Below the pieces are notes generated by a model. It had not been told where the DNA came from. It saw nothing but the letters and a program-made list of their open reading frames with translations, and searched no databases. Below, piece after piece: positions 5,806 through 11,552 of a stretch of 11,552 nt of DNA. Both the position numbers and the translations under genes were made by a program. The stretch is from an uncultured Collinsella sp. (lineage in GTDB: Bacteria > Actinomycetota > Coriobacteriia > Coriobacteriales > Coriobacteriaceae), in NCBI GenBank assembly GCA_937923795.1, contig CALDWI010000055.1, positions 1 to 11,552 of the forward strand. Direction: 5' to 3'. Within the stretch, counting starts at the first letter, position 1, and every line of letters starts with the position of its first letter.

Positions 5806-7008
5806 ATGCAGATTACCTCAGGCCTGCCTGAAGGCTTTAACGCCGGCGCGTACGACATGATTGTCGTCGGTGCTGGATATGCCGGTGCCGTTTGCGCCCG
5901 CCGTCTTGCCGAGACCATCGGCTATCGTGTTGCCGTTTTGGAGCGCCGTAGCCACATTGCGGGCAATGCCTATGACTGCACTGACGAGGCCGGAATCCTG
6001 ATCCACGAGTACGGTCCGCATATCTATCACACCTTTAACGAGCGCGTGCACAATTTCCTGTCGCGCTTTACCAAGTGGACGGATTATCAGCACAAGGTGC
6101 TCGCCAACATCAACGGTACCCTTATGCCCGTGCCCTTCAACCATGCGAGTCTCAAGCTCGCCTTTGGTGACGAGCGCGGCGAGGAGCTGTATCAGAAGCT
6201 CGTGGAGACCTTTGGCAAGGATGTCAAGGTGCCCATTATGGAGCTGCGTAAGAAGAACGACCCGGATCTTGCCGAGGTCGCCGATTACGTCTACGAGAAC
6301 GTCTTTTTGCATTACACCATGAAGCAGTGGGGCCAGACGCCCGATCAGATCGACCCCTCGATCACCGGCCGCGTTCCCGTCTTTGTGGGCGATGATGACC
6401 GCTACTTCCCGCAAGCTCCCTTCCAGGGCATGCCGCAGGACGGCTATACCGCGCTGTTTGAGCATATGCTCGACCACGATCTGATTGATGTGTTCTGCGA
6501 CGTGGACGCCCGCGACCTCTTCGAGATCGACGAGACCACCGTCAAGATCGACGGCAAGGTCTATGGCGGCGAGATCGTCTACACCGGTCCGCTCGACGAG
6601 CTGTTCAACCTCGACCTGGGCGCTCTGCCGTACCGTACGCTCGACATGAAGTTCGAGACGCTCGATATGGACCAGTTCCAGCCCGTGGGCACCGTCAACT
6701 ACACCACGAGCGAGGACTACACGCGTATCACCGAGTTCAAGAACATGACCGGTCAGGTCCTGCCCGGCAAGACCACCATCATGAAGGAGTACTCCAAGGC
6801 CTATACGCCCGACTCGGGCGAGACGCCGTACTACGCCATTCTTGAGCCCGAGAACCGTGAGCTCTATGAGCGCTATCTTGAGCGCGTCCAGAACCTGACG
6901 AACTTCCACCCGGTGGGTCGTCTGGCCGAGTATCGTTACTACGATATGGACGCCGTGACCAATTCCGCCCTCGATCTTTCGGATGAGATTATCGCCTGCC
7001 ATGCATAA
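5806..7008 (+). CDS. glf: UDP-galactopyranose mutase
   Basis: A 400-residue flavoenzyme that interconverts UDP-galactopyranose and UDP-galactofuranose in the cytoplasm, supplying galactofuranose for surface polysaccharide. The FAD-binding Rossmann motif VVGAGYAGAV (20-29) is followed by VLERRSHIAGNAYD (44-57), the family signature GPHIYHT (70-76), FLHYTMKQWGQTP and PFQGMPQDGYTALFEHML. Length is normal for bacterial Glf (about 365-400), with some 15 extra residues before the first strand. AAGGAG at 5795-5800 precedes ATG by 5 nt. The next gene, a glycosyltransferase, overlaps its last codons (ATGCATAA), so the two are translated and probably act together. Confidence 0.95.
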   Translation: MQITSGLPEGFNAGAYDMIVVGAGYAGAVCARRLAETIGYRVAVLERRSHIAGNAYDCTDEAGILIHEYGPHIYHTFNERVHNFLSRFTKWTDYQHKVLANINGTLMPVPFNHASLKLAFGDERGEELYQKLVETFGKDVKVPIMELRKKNDPDLAEVADYVYENVFLHYTMKQWGQTPDQIDPSITGRVPVFVGDDDRYFPQAPFQGMPQDGYTALFEHMLDHDLIDVFCDVDARDLFEIDETTVKIDGKVYGGEIVYTGPLDELFNLDLGALPYRTLDMKFETLDMDQFQPVGTVNYTTSEDYTRITEFKNMTGQVLPGKTTIMKEYSKAYTPDSGETPYYAILEPENRELYERYLERVQNLTNFHPVGRLAEYRYYDMDAVTNSALDLSDEIIACHA

Positions 7009-8032
7009 AGTCATAACATTCGGTATTCCCTCGTATAACGCCGCCAAGGACATGGACCATTGCATCACCTCCATCTTGGAGGGGAGCAATTACGCCACCG
7101 ATATCGAGGTTATCGTGGTGGACGACGGCTCCAAGGACGAGACGGCCGCCAAGGCCGACGAGTGGGAGGCCCGTTATCCTGGAATCATCCGCGCGGTGCA
7201 CCAGGAGAATGGCGGTCACGGTATTGCCGTCCTTTCGGGTCTGCGCGAGGCGCAGGGCACCTACTACAAGGTTGTCGACTCGGACGACTGGCTTGACGGC
7301 GCTGCCCTTTCGACCATGCTGTCGATTCTGCGTGGCTTTGAGGAGCGCGACCAGCGCGTTGACCTGTTTATCTCGAACTACGTGTACGAGAAGGTTTACG
7401 AGGGGACGCATACCGCTATTGGTTACAAATTTGCCCTGCCGCGCAAAAAGATCTTTTCTTGGGATCAGATCGGTCATTTCCGCCTGGACCAGAACCTACT
7501 CATGCACAGCCTGTGCTATCGCACGGATGTGCTGCGCGAGTCCAACCTTCCCATGCCGCCGCACACGTTCTATGTGGACAACATCTACGCCTACGTGCCG
7601 CTGCCGCGTTGCAAGACCATGTACTACGCCGACATCGACCTCTACCGCTACTTTATCGGTCGCGAAGGTCAGAGCGTCAACGAGGCAACGATGGTCAAGC
7701 GTCTGGACCAGCAGTTCCGTGTTACGCGTATCATGATGGAGTCGTACCACCTGTACAGCGATGTTGAGTCGTCGCGCCTGCGTTCGTACATGATGGGCTA
7801 CTTCACCATGATGATGGCGATCTGCTCGGTGCTCACCAAGCTTTCCGAGGAAGATTGCGCCGACGAGCGCCTAAAGACGCTGTGGAATGATTTGAAGGCC
7901 TACGACGAGCGCATGTATCGTCGTGCCCGTTACGGCGTGGTCGGGTTCTTCACCAATCTGCGCGGACGGGCGGGAGACAAAACCACACTCGGCCTATACC
8001 GTCTTGCCTCAAAGATCTTCAAATTCAACTAG
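7001..8032 (+). CDS. Family 2 glycosyltransferase
   Basis: A 343-residue GT-A fold glycosyltransferase (GT2). The N-terminal domain shows FGIPSYNA (7-14), IEVIVVDDGSKDET (35-48) with the nucleotide-binding DDGS, and VVDSDDWLDG (91-100) carrying the metal-binding DxD. No clear membrane helix is visible, so it should be a cytosolic or peripheral enzyme. Position directly after glf, with an 8-bp overlap, suggests that it transfers galactofuranose, but the sugar and acceptor cannot be read from sequence. I chose ATG 7001 (MHKVITFGIPSYN), which begins at the first strand. An alternative ATG at 6983 adds six residues; neither has a strong ribosome-binding site, consistent with coupling to glf. Its last codons (8012-8028) form one arm of a 17-bp perfect inverted repeat with 8204-8220. 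Confidence 0.88.
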   Translation: MHKVITFGIPSYNAAKDMDHCITSILEGSNYATDIEVIVVDDGSKDETAAKADEWEARYPGIIRAVHQENGGHGIAVLSGLREAQGTYYKVVDSDDWLDGAALSTMLSILRGFEERDQRVDLFISNYVYEKVYEGTHTAIGYKFALPRKKIFSWDQIGHFRLDQNLLMHSLCYRTDVLRESNLPMPPHTFYVDNIYAYVPLPRCKTMYYADIDLYRYFIGREGQSVNEATMVKRLDQQFRVTRIMMESYHLYSDVESSRLRSYMMGYFTMMMAICSVLTKLSEEDCADERLKTLWNDLKAYDERMYRRARYGVVGFFTNLRGRAGDKTTLGLYRLASKIFKFN

Positions 8033-8064
8033 CTGCTGAGTAATCGCTGCTGATAGGTTGACTG

Positions 8065-8174
8065 GGCCCCTTGGCCCTTAGTTTGCTACTGCGAACAGTC
8101 CTGCTCGCACGGAAAGCACATTTAGTGCTTTCCGGCTCGTGCGGAACTTGTATCAAACTAAAGGCCAAGGGGCC
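8065..8174 (+). repeat. Nested hairpin element B (3' of glycosyltransferase)
   Basis: Outer arms 8065-8089 and 8150-8174 pair over 25 positions with two mismatches (8077/8162 and 8086/8153) and contain GGCCCCTTGGCC. Inside, GGAAAGCAC (8111-8119) pairs with GTGCTTTCC (8125-8133), and CGCAC (8106-8110) with GTGCG (8139-8143). The junction sequences are ACAGTCCT (8095-8102) and TGCGGAACT (8140-8148), identical to element C and nearly so to element A. The element starts 32 nt after the glycosyltransferase stop, in sense orientation. No T-tract follows. Further imperfect pairing (8042-8056 with 8179-8193) and the 17-bp arms at 8012-8028 / 8204-8220 extend the palindrome to about 210 nt. Confidence 0.75.
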
Positions 8175-8200
8175 TCTGCTATAAGAATCGATTGTCAGGT

Positions 8201-8240
8201 TATTTGAATTTGAAGATCTTCGACGCGCGGTACACAGGGG
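8201..8240 (-). pseudogene. Remnant of a second glycosyltransferase 3' end
   Basis: On the minus strand this stretch reads in frame PPVYRASKIFKFK followed by TAA. The intact glycosyltransferase upstream ends GLYRLASKIFKFN-stop. The DNA match includes 17 identical bases (8204-8220, inverse of 8012-8028) plus TACCG one codon further out. It is therefore an inverted copy of the last dozen codons of the gene on the other side of element B. The frame cannot be followed as a gene: element C begins at 8268. Either a convergent paralogue was deleted down to its tail, or the tail was copied in inverted orientation. Confidence 0.6.
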
Positions 8241-8267
8241 GCTGGGCTGAAAAAATATTAGGTGGTA

Positions 8268-8396
8268 GTCGGTCGGAGGCGGGCGGGCATTACGTTTGTC
8301 GCGAGTTCCGCATGCAAAGAAGGCCACTTAATGTGGCCTTCGTCTTGCATAGGACTGTAGAGCAGCAAACGTAATGCCCGCCCGCCTCCGACCGAC
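8268..8396 (-). repeat. Nested hairpin element C (3' of S58 peptidase)
   Basis: Outer arms 8268-8297 and 8367-8396 are a perfect 30-bp inverted repeat rich in G/C. Inside, GAAGGCCAC (8319-8327) pairs with GTGGCCTTC (8333-8341) and ATGCAA (8312-8317) with TTGCAT (8345-8350). On the minus strand the junctions read ACAGTCCT (complement of 8351-8358) and TGCGGAACT (complement of 8304-8312), exactly as in element B. In that orientation it begins 12 nt after the peptidase stop. Minus-strand sequence after it reaches a run of six T at 8250-8255, some 12 nt beyond the stem, too far for a normal terminator. Together with element B this fills the 376-nt gap between two convergent genes. Confidence 0.78.
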
Positions 8397-8408
8397 GGTC
8401 GAGTGAGA

Positions 8409-9410
8409 TTACTTCGCAGCACCTGGGATTCCGTGGGAGGTTTTGGCGGTTTTGGCTCCGTTTACGATGGCGGTCTGTAGGGCCCTTACGGCGAGCATGC
8501 CCAGCAGGTCTAGGGGAACGGCGGCGCTTGCCTGGGCGCCCAGTTTGCCGCTGGCGAGGGTGTAGATGGTGTCGCCGTCGTTGGTGGTGTGCGTGGGACG
8601 GATGGCGTGTGCGTAGGCGTCTGCGGCCATCTGGGAGACCTTGGTGGCTTGTGCCTTAGTGAGTTCCACGTTGGTGACGATGCAGCTGATGGTGGTGTTG
8701 GTGCGGTCGAGCGGCATCTGCATGGATCCGGCGGCGGCAAAGGCTGCGAGTTCCATGTCGACGATTTGGTCGCTATCGGCTGCGGCGCGCATACCGGCGA
8801 CCCACTCGCCGGTGAAGGGGTCAACGACGTTGCCGCAGGCGTTAACCGAGACCACGGCGCCCACCTTAATGGGGCCAAGCGCCACGGCGGCGGCGCCAAG
8901 ACCTGCCTTCATGCAGGTGGCAGGACCCATGAGCTTGCCTACCGTGGCACCGGTGCCGGCTCCAACGTTGCCCTGCTCAAGCGTGGTGGGGGTGTTATCG
9001 AGTGCCTCGCGAACGGCGGCGATGCCGGCATCGATGTCGGGACGAACCGTGGGGTCGCCGTAGGCGAGATCGAAGATGCAACTGGAGCATACGATGGGCA
9101 CCTGCGTGGGGCCGACGGGCAGGCCGATGCCGCGGCTCTCGAGCTCGCGGGCAACGCCGCTTGCTGCCTCGAGGCCAAAGGCCGATCCACCCGAGAGGCA
9201 GACAGCGTGGACCTTATCGACGGTGTTCTCGGGACGCAGCAGGTCGGTCTCGCGCGATGCCGGGGCACCGCCGCGAACGTCAACGCCGCCGGTGGCGCCT
9301 TCTGCTGCCACGATTACGGTGCAACCGGTGCCGGCCTCCTCGTCCGTATAGTTGCCAAAGCAAAAGCCATCGACATCGCAAACGTCAATGGCCTCAAGCA
9401 GTGTGTCCAT
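8409..9410 (-). CDS. P1 family (S58, DmpA/NylC-like) peptidase
   Basis: A 333-residue member of the S58 / DmpA family, Ntn-like hydrolases made as one chain that cuts itself to expose an N-terminal Thr or Ser. Family features: AGTGCTVIVAAEGATGGVDV near residues 26-45, RGGAPASRETDLL (46-58), VCLSGGSAFGLEAASGV (70-86), GNVGAGTGATVGK (147-159), KVGAVVSVNACGNVVDP (182-198), and DRTNTTISCIVTN (235-247). By homology self-cleavage should fall between Asn238 and Thr239, giving a large and a small subunit. Family members act as aminopeptidases or amidases on unusual amide bonds; the natural substrate here is unknown. No signal peptide is seen. AGGAG about 7 nt before ATG supports the start. The 101-nt gap from maf contains a terminator and, nearer the start, a CCGGGC / GCCCGG hairpin (9434-9450) and a CCGTAC-G-GTACGG dyad (9458-9470). 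Confidence 0.88.
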   Translation of the reverse strand: MDTLLEAIDVCDVDGFCFGNYTDEEAGTGCTVIVAAEGATGGVDVRGGAPASRETDLLRPENTVDKVHAVCLSGGSAFGLEAASGVARELESRGIGLPVGPTQVPIVCSSCIFDLAYGDPTVRPDIDAGIAAVREALDNTPTTLEQGNVGAGTGATVGKLMGPATCMKAGLGAAAVALGPIKVGAVVSVNACGNVVDPFTGEWVAGMRAAADSDQIVDMELAAFAAAGSMQMPLDRTNTTISCIVTNVELTKAQATKVSQMAADAYAHAIRPTHTTNDGDTIYTLASGKLGAQASAAVPLDLLGMLAVRALQTAIVNGAKTAKTSHGIPGAAK

Positions 9411-9471
9411 GTTTTACTCCTATCGGTTTTCCGCCGGGCCTTATGCCCGGTCGGGATCCGTACGGTACGGC

Positions 9472-9503
9472 AAAATTGTAGGCGCTGGGGGATACCCAGC
9501 GCC
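9472..9503 (-). terminator. Terminator after maf
   Basis: GGCGCTGGG (9481-9489) and CCCAGCGCC (9495-9503) form a perfect 9-bp stem with a 5-nt loop. On the minus strand the stem is followed by TACAATTTT, an interrupted T-run. It sits 8 nt after the maf stop, so it probably separates maf from the peptidase gene, although partial read-through is possible. Confidence 0.6.
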
Positions 9504-9511
9504 AGATGCAA

Positions 9512-10093
9512 TTAAGAGAGTTTTTGAATCGCGCGTGCGACGCGTGAGATGGGTAGGCCCACCACGTTGTAGAAGTCGCCCGAAATATCGTGCACGAGCA
9601 TGCGTCCGCCGACACCCTGAATACCGTAGGCGCCGGCCTTATCCATGGGCTCGCCCGAGGCGACGTAGTGTTCGATCTGCTCGTCAGTGAGCTCATAGAA
9701 CGTCACGTCGGTCACATCGACAAAGGATAGGCTCTCGGCGGCATGCGGGGCGGCAGTGTCGCCGGCCTTAACGATGCAGACGCCGGTCGCGACCTGGTGC
9801 GTGCGGCCCGAAAGCTCACGGAGCATAGTGCAGGCCTCGTCCTCGTTTGCCGGCTTGCCTAAAATCTTGCCATCGAAGGTGACGATCGTGTCGGCCGCGA
9901 CGGTCAGCTCGGTGGGCTCGGCATGCTCGGCAGCGACAGCGGCGGCTTTGGCCCGTGCCAATCGCTCGACAAGCGTGAGCGGCGCCTCGTCGTCAAACGG
10001 CGTTTCATCGATATCGGCAGGGATGATGCGGATGTCATAGCCCGCCTCGCGCATCAGCTCGATGCGGCGCGGCGATTGCGAAGCCAAAATCAT
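9512..10093 (-). CDS. maf: Maf-family nucleotide pyrophosphatase
   Basis: A 193-residue Maf protein, a nucleoside triphosphate pyrophosphatase that hydrolyses dTTP/UTP or modified nucleotides to the monophosphate plus pyrophosphate; it is linked to nucleotide-pool cleaning and cell division control. Family motifs: LASQSPRR (3-10), VAADTIV (65-71), GKILGKP (75-81), SGRTHQVATGV (95-105), DKAGAYGIQG (151-160) and SGDFYNVVGLP (171-181). Asp68 of AADT and the DKAGAYGIQG signature correspond to the catalytic region of the YhdE type. ATG overlaps the TGA of the preceding DJ-1/PfpI gene by 4 bp (ATGA), which shows translational coupling; GAGGG lies 8-12 nt upstream. Confidence 0.95.
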   Translation of the reverse strand: MILASQSPRRIELMREAGYDIRIIPADIDETPFDDEAPLTLVERLARAKAAAVAAEHAEPTELTVAADTIVTFDGKILGKPANEDEACTMLRELSGRTHQVATGVCIVKAGDTAAPHAAESLSFVDVTDVTFYELTDEQIEHYVASGEPMDKAGAYGIQGVGGRMLVHDISGDFYNVVGLPISRVARAIQKLS

Positions 10094-10632
10094 AGCTGGA
10101 TGCCCTCTGCGACCTTCTCGACAGCCTTATCGCCGGCGAGGGTGCGAAGCAGCTCAAGCGCAAAGGGGAGCGACTGGGCCATGCCACTGGCGGTGATGAT
10201 GTTGCCGTCCTGCGTGACCTTCTCGCCGGTATAGGCTCCCTCGGGGAAGCTCTTCTCAAAGCCGGGGAAGCACGTGGCGTGGCGCCCCTCGAGCAGGTCG
10301 AGCTCGCCCAAGATAAACGGGGCGGCGCAGATGGCGGCAACGTGCTTGGTCGCGGCGAACTCGCAGACCACATCGCAGACGCGCTGATCGGCGCGCAGAT
10401 TGGTGGCGCCGGGCAGACCGCCGGGCAGCACAATGCAGTCGTACTCGTCAAAGTTGATCTCATCAAAGAGCGCATCGCAGGTCACGGGGATCTGCAGCGA
10501 GCTGACGACCTCGCGCGTGGGCATAATCGAGACGAGCGTGGCGCGCACGCCGCCGCGACGCATGACATCGACCATGGTCAAGCATTCAATAGTTTCAAAG
10601 CCATCGGCGGCGAGAACGGCAACGCTGGGCAT
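10090..10632 (-). CDS. DJ-1/PfpI family protein
   Basis: A 180-residue protein of the DJ-1/ThiJ/PfpI superfamily, normal length for DJ-1. The nucleophile-elbow Cys is in AAICAAPF (Cys102, equivalent to Cys106 of human DJ-1). Glu16 in GFETIECLTMVDVMRR aligns with DJ-1 Glu18 because the VDVMRR-G block that follows is shared. DCIVLPGGLPGATNL (65-79) is the conserved strand-loop before the elbow. Relatives are reported as chaperones, glyoxalases or deglycases; which one applies is not visible here. The start at 10632 (MPSVAVLAADGFE) is supported by AAAGGA and by the family N-terminus; the frame stays open upstream but that part is not protein-like. It is coupled to maf by a 4-bp overlap. Confidence 0.9.
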   Translation of the reverse strand: MPSVAVLAADGFETIECLTMVDVMRRGGVRATLVSIMPTREVVSSLQIPVTCDALFDEINFDEYDCIVLPGGLPGATNLRADQRVCDVVCEFAATKHVAAICAAPFILGELDLLEGRHATCFPGFEKSFPEGAYTGEKVTQDGNIITASGMAQSLPFALELLRTLAGDKAVEKVAEGIQL

Positions 10633-10647
10633 GAGGATTCCTTTCGT

Positions 10648-10675
10648 AAGGCGGCATACAATTAGCCGTCTTATA
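10648..10675 (-). promoter_or_regulatory. Possible promoter and leader hairpin of the DJ-1/maf unit
   Basis: On the minus strand TATAAG (10675-10670) resembles a -10 box, with only a weak -35 (GTGGCA) 17 bp upstream. AAGGCGGC (10648-10655) and GCCGTCTT (10665-10672) can pair (8 bp, one G-U) right before the ribosome-binding site. The -10 and the hairpin overlap, so at most one of the two readings is likely to matter in RNA. The 106-nt gap after the methyltransferase gene shows no clear terminator. Confidence 0.3.
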
Positions 10676-10738
10676 CCCCGAAGGTGCCCGCTTGCCACGC
10701 TCAATCGCCGAATGATTTTTATGGGCAATGATAGGGCG

Positions 10739-11552
10739 CTAGTTGCGCTTGAGGTGGACGACGGTTTCGCAGTGGAAGGTTTGCGGGAACAGGTCGACCG
10801 GCGTGATCTTGACGGGGGAGAAGGTGCCTTCCTCGACAAAGCGCTTGAGGTCGCGCGCCAGGGTGGCCGGGTCGCAGCTCACGTAGGCGACATCGCGGGC
10901 GCTCGTGCTGGCGATGAGGTCGATGGCCTCGGGTGCCAAGCCCGCGCGCGGCGGGTCGACCACCAAAACGTCGGCATCCTGGTCGGGGAACTCGCGCACG
11001 GCGTCACCGCCAATGACGTCGACGTTATCGAGCTTATTGATCTCGAGGTTGCGGCGCAGGTCGCGCACGGCAGGGCCATAGGCCTCAACGGCGGCGACAA
11101 AATCGCAGCGGCGGGCGAGCGGCAGGGTAAAGGTGCCGGCGCCGCAGTACAGGTCCACAGCCAGTTCGTCTTCCTGAGGGTCGAGCGCGTCCATGACAAG
11201 TTCGATCAGAATCTCGGCACCCTTGGTGTTGACCTGGAAGAACGACGGGGCCGAAAGGCGCATTTGGCCGTCAGCGATATTCTCGGTCCACGAACCCTCG
11301 CCGGCGAGCATCTCGACCTTGGAGACGCGGCGGGCCTTCTTCTCGCCCTTGCTCATCACACGCACGATGCTCGTGGGATGAGCGGCGTCTGCCAGTACGC
11401 GCGAGACCTGCGAGCGCGGGAAAGAACCCGTGGGCGTCCAGAGTGCGACCTCGAGCGCCTTGGTGCGGCGCGAGGCGCGAATGCCCACGCGCTCAAGGCC
11501 CAAGTCGTGGCTGCCGCTCAAATAGTTGAGTGCGCCGACGACCGATTTGAGT
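10739..11552 (-). CDS. rlmD: RlmD/TrmA-family RNA uracil-5-methyltransferase, partial
   Basis: The C-terminal 270 residues of a class I SAM-dependent RNA methyltransferase that makes 5-methyluridine, most likely in 23S rRNA. The reading frame is open to the right window edge, so the N-terminus (TRAM domain and iron-sulfur cysteines, if present) is not visible. Motifs in order: SAPSFFQVNT, the SAM-binding DLYCGAGTFTLPLA, VVDPPRAGL, and YVSCDPATLARDL, which holds the catalytic Cys. The C-terminal TFHCETVVHLKR carries the general-base Glu; the family usually has His-Val-Glu, here His-Cys-Glu. TrmA and RlmC cannot be excluded, but the DPPRAGL / SCDPATLARD pattern is that of the RlmD-RlmCD group common in Gram-positive bacteria. 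It is followed on the same strand by the DJ-1/maf pair after 106 nt. Confidence 0.88.
   Translation of the reverse strand, partial: LKSVVGALNYLSGSHDLGLERVGIRASRRTKALEVALWTPTGSFPRSQVSRVLADAAHPTSIVRVMSKGEKKARRVSKVEMLAGEGSWTENIADGQMRLSAPSFFQVNTKGAEILIELVMDALDPQEDELAVDLYCGAGTFTLPLARRCDFVAAVEAYGPAVRDLRRNLEINKLDNVDVIGGDAVREFPDQDADVLVVDPPRAGLAPEAIDLIASTSARDVAYVSCDPATLARDLKRFVEEGTFSPVKITPVDLFPQTFHCETVVHLKRN

Noticed and set aside
8065..8396. Elements B and C as ordinary bidirectional terminators of two convergent genes
   Set aside because: T-tracts next to the stems are missing or displaced by about 12 nt. The double-hairpin plan and the conserved junctions go beyond what termination needs. A role in termination is not excluded.
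4447..8396. Integron attC sites
   Set aside because: attC sites carry their conserved boxes (GTTRRRY / RYYYAAC) at the outer ends and no integrase gene is here. The conserved bases of these elements are internal, at the stem junction.
10633..10839. N-terminal extension of the DJ-1/PfpI protein
   Set aside because: The extra residues are Ser/Arg/Pro-rich, overlap the end of the methyltransferase gene, and lie upstream of a good ribosome-binding site and the conserved family N-terminus at 10632.
1..11552. CRISPR array, tRNA or rRNA genes, prophage or toxin-antitoxin genes
   Set aside because: I looked for regularly spaced direct repeats, tRNA-like cloverleaf sequences and small paired frames, and found none that I could support.

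Overview
The window looks like a chromosomal stretch of a high-GC, fermentative gut actinobacterium. Codon use and gene content fit class Coriobacteriia, with Collinsella as my best guess. No rRNA or marker gene is present to prove it, so the taxon is an inference.

Layout. Positions 1-438 hold a perfect palindrome and a start-less open frame that reads like the tail of a regulator. An MFS transporter (439-1599, +) follows, written in visibly lower-GC codons and closed by a strong terminator. Then come two tandem acetate kinase genes (1720-2898 and 3062-4240, +), each with its own terminator. Phosphotransacetylase (pta, 4594-5574, -) faces them convergently. Together these catalyse acetyl-CoA -> acetyl-phosphate -> acetate + ATP. 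The usual pta-ackA operon is broken up, and the first kinase has altered ATP-site motifs. Divergent from pta, glf (UDP-galactopyranose mutase) and a family 2 glycosyltransferase overlap by 8 bp and probably make and transfer galactofuranose for surface glycan. On the minus strand, reading from the right edge, are an RlmD/TrmA-type RNA methyltransferase (partial), a DJ-1/PfpI protein overlapping maf by 4 bp, maf itself, and an S58 (DmpA/NylC-like) self-cleaving peptidase.

The most unusual content is non-coding. Three elements (A 4447-4577, B 8065-8174, C 8268-8396) share one plan: a 25-30 bp outer inverted repeat whose arms enclose a second hairpin. The stems of the three are unrelated in sequence, but the short junctions between outer and inner stems are conserved, (A)GTCCT on the 5' side and TGCGGA(A)CT on the 3' side. 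Read with that polarity, every element lies in sense orientation just downstream of a stop codon (pta, glycosyltransferase, peptidase). Around A and B, and perhaps C, the palindrome extends into an opposite-strand diverged copy of the 3' end of the adjoining gene. I do not recognise this as a described family. It could be a 3'-UTR structured RNA or a DNA element that mirrors gene ends.
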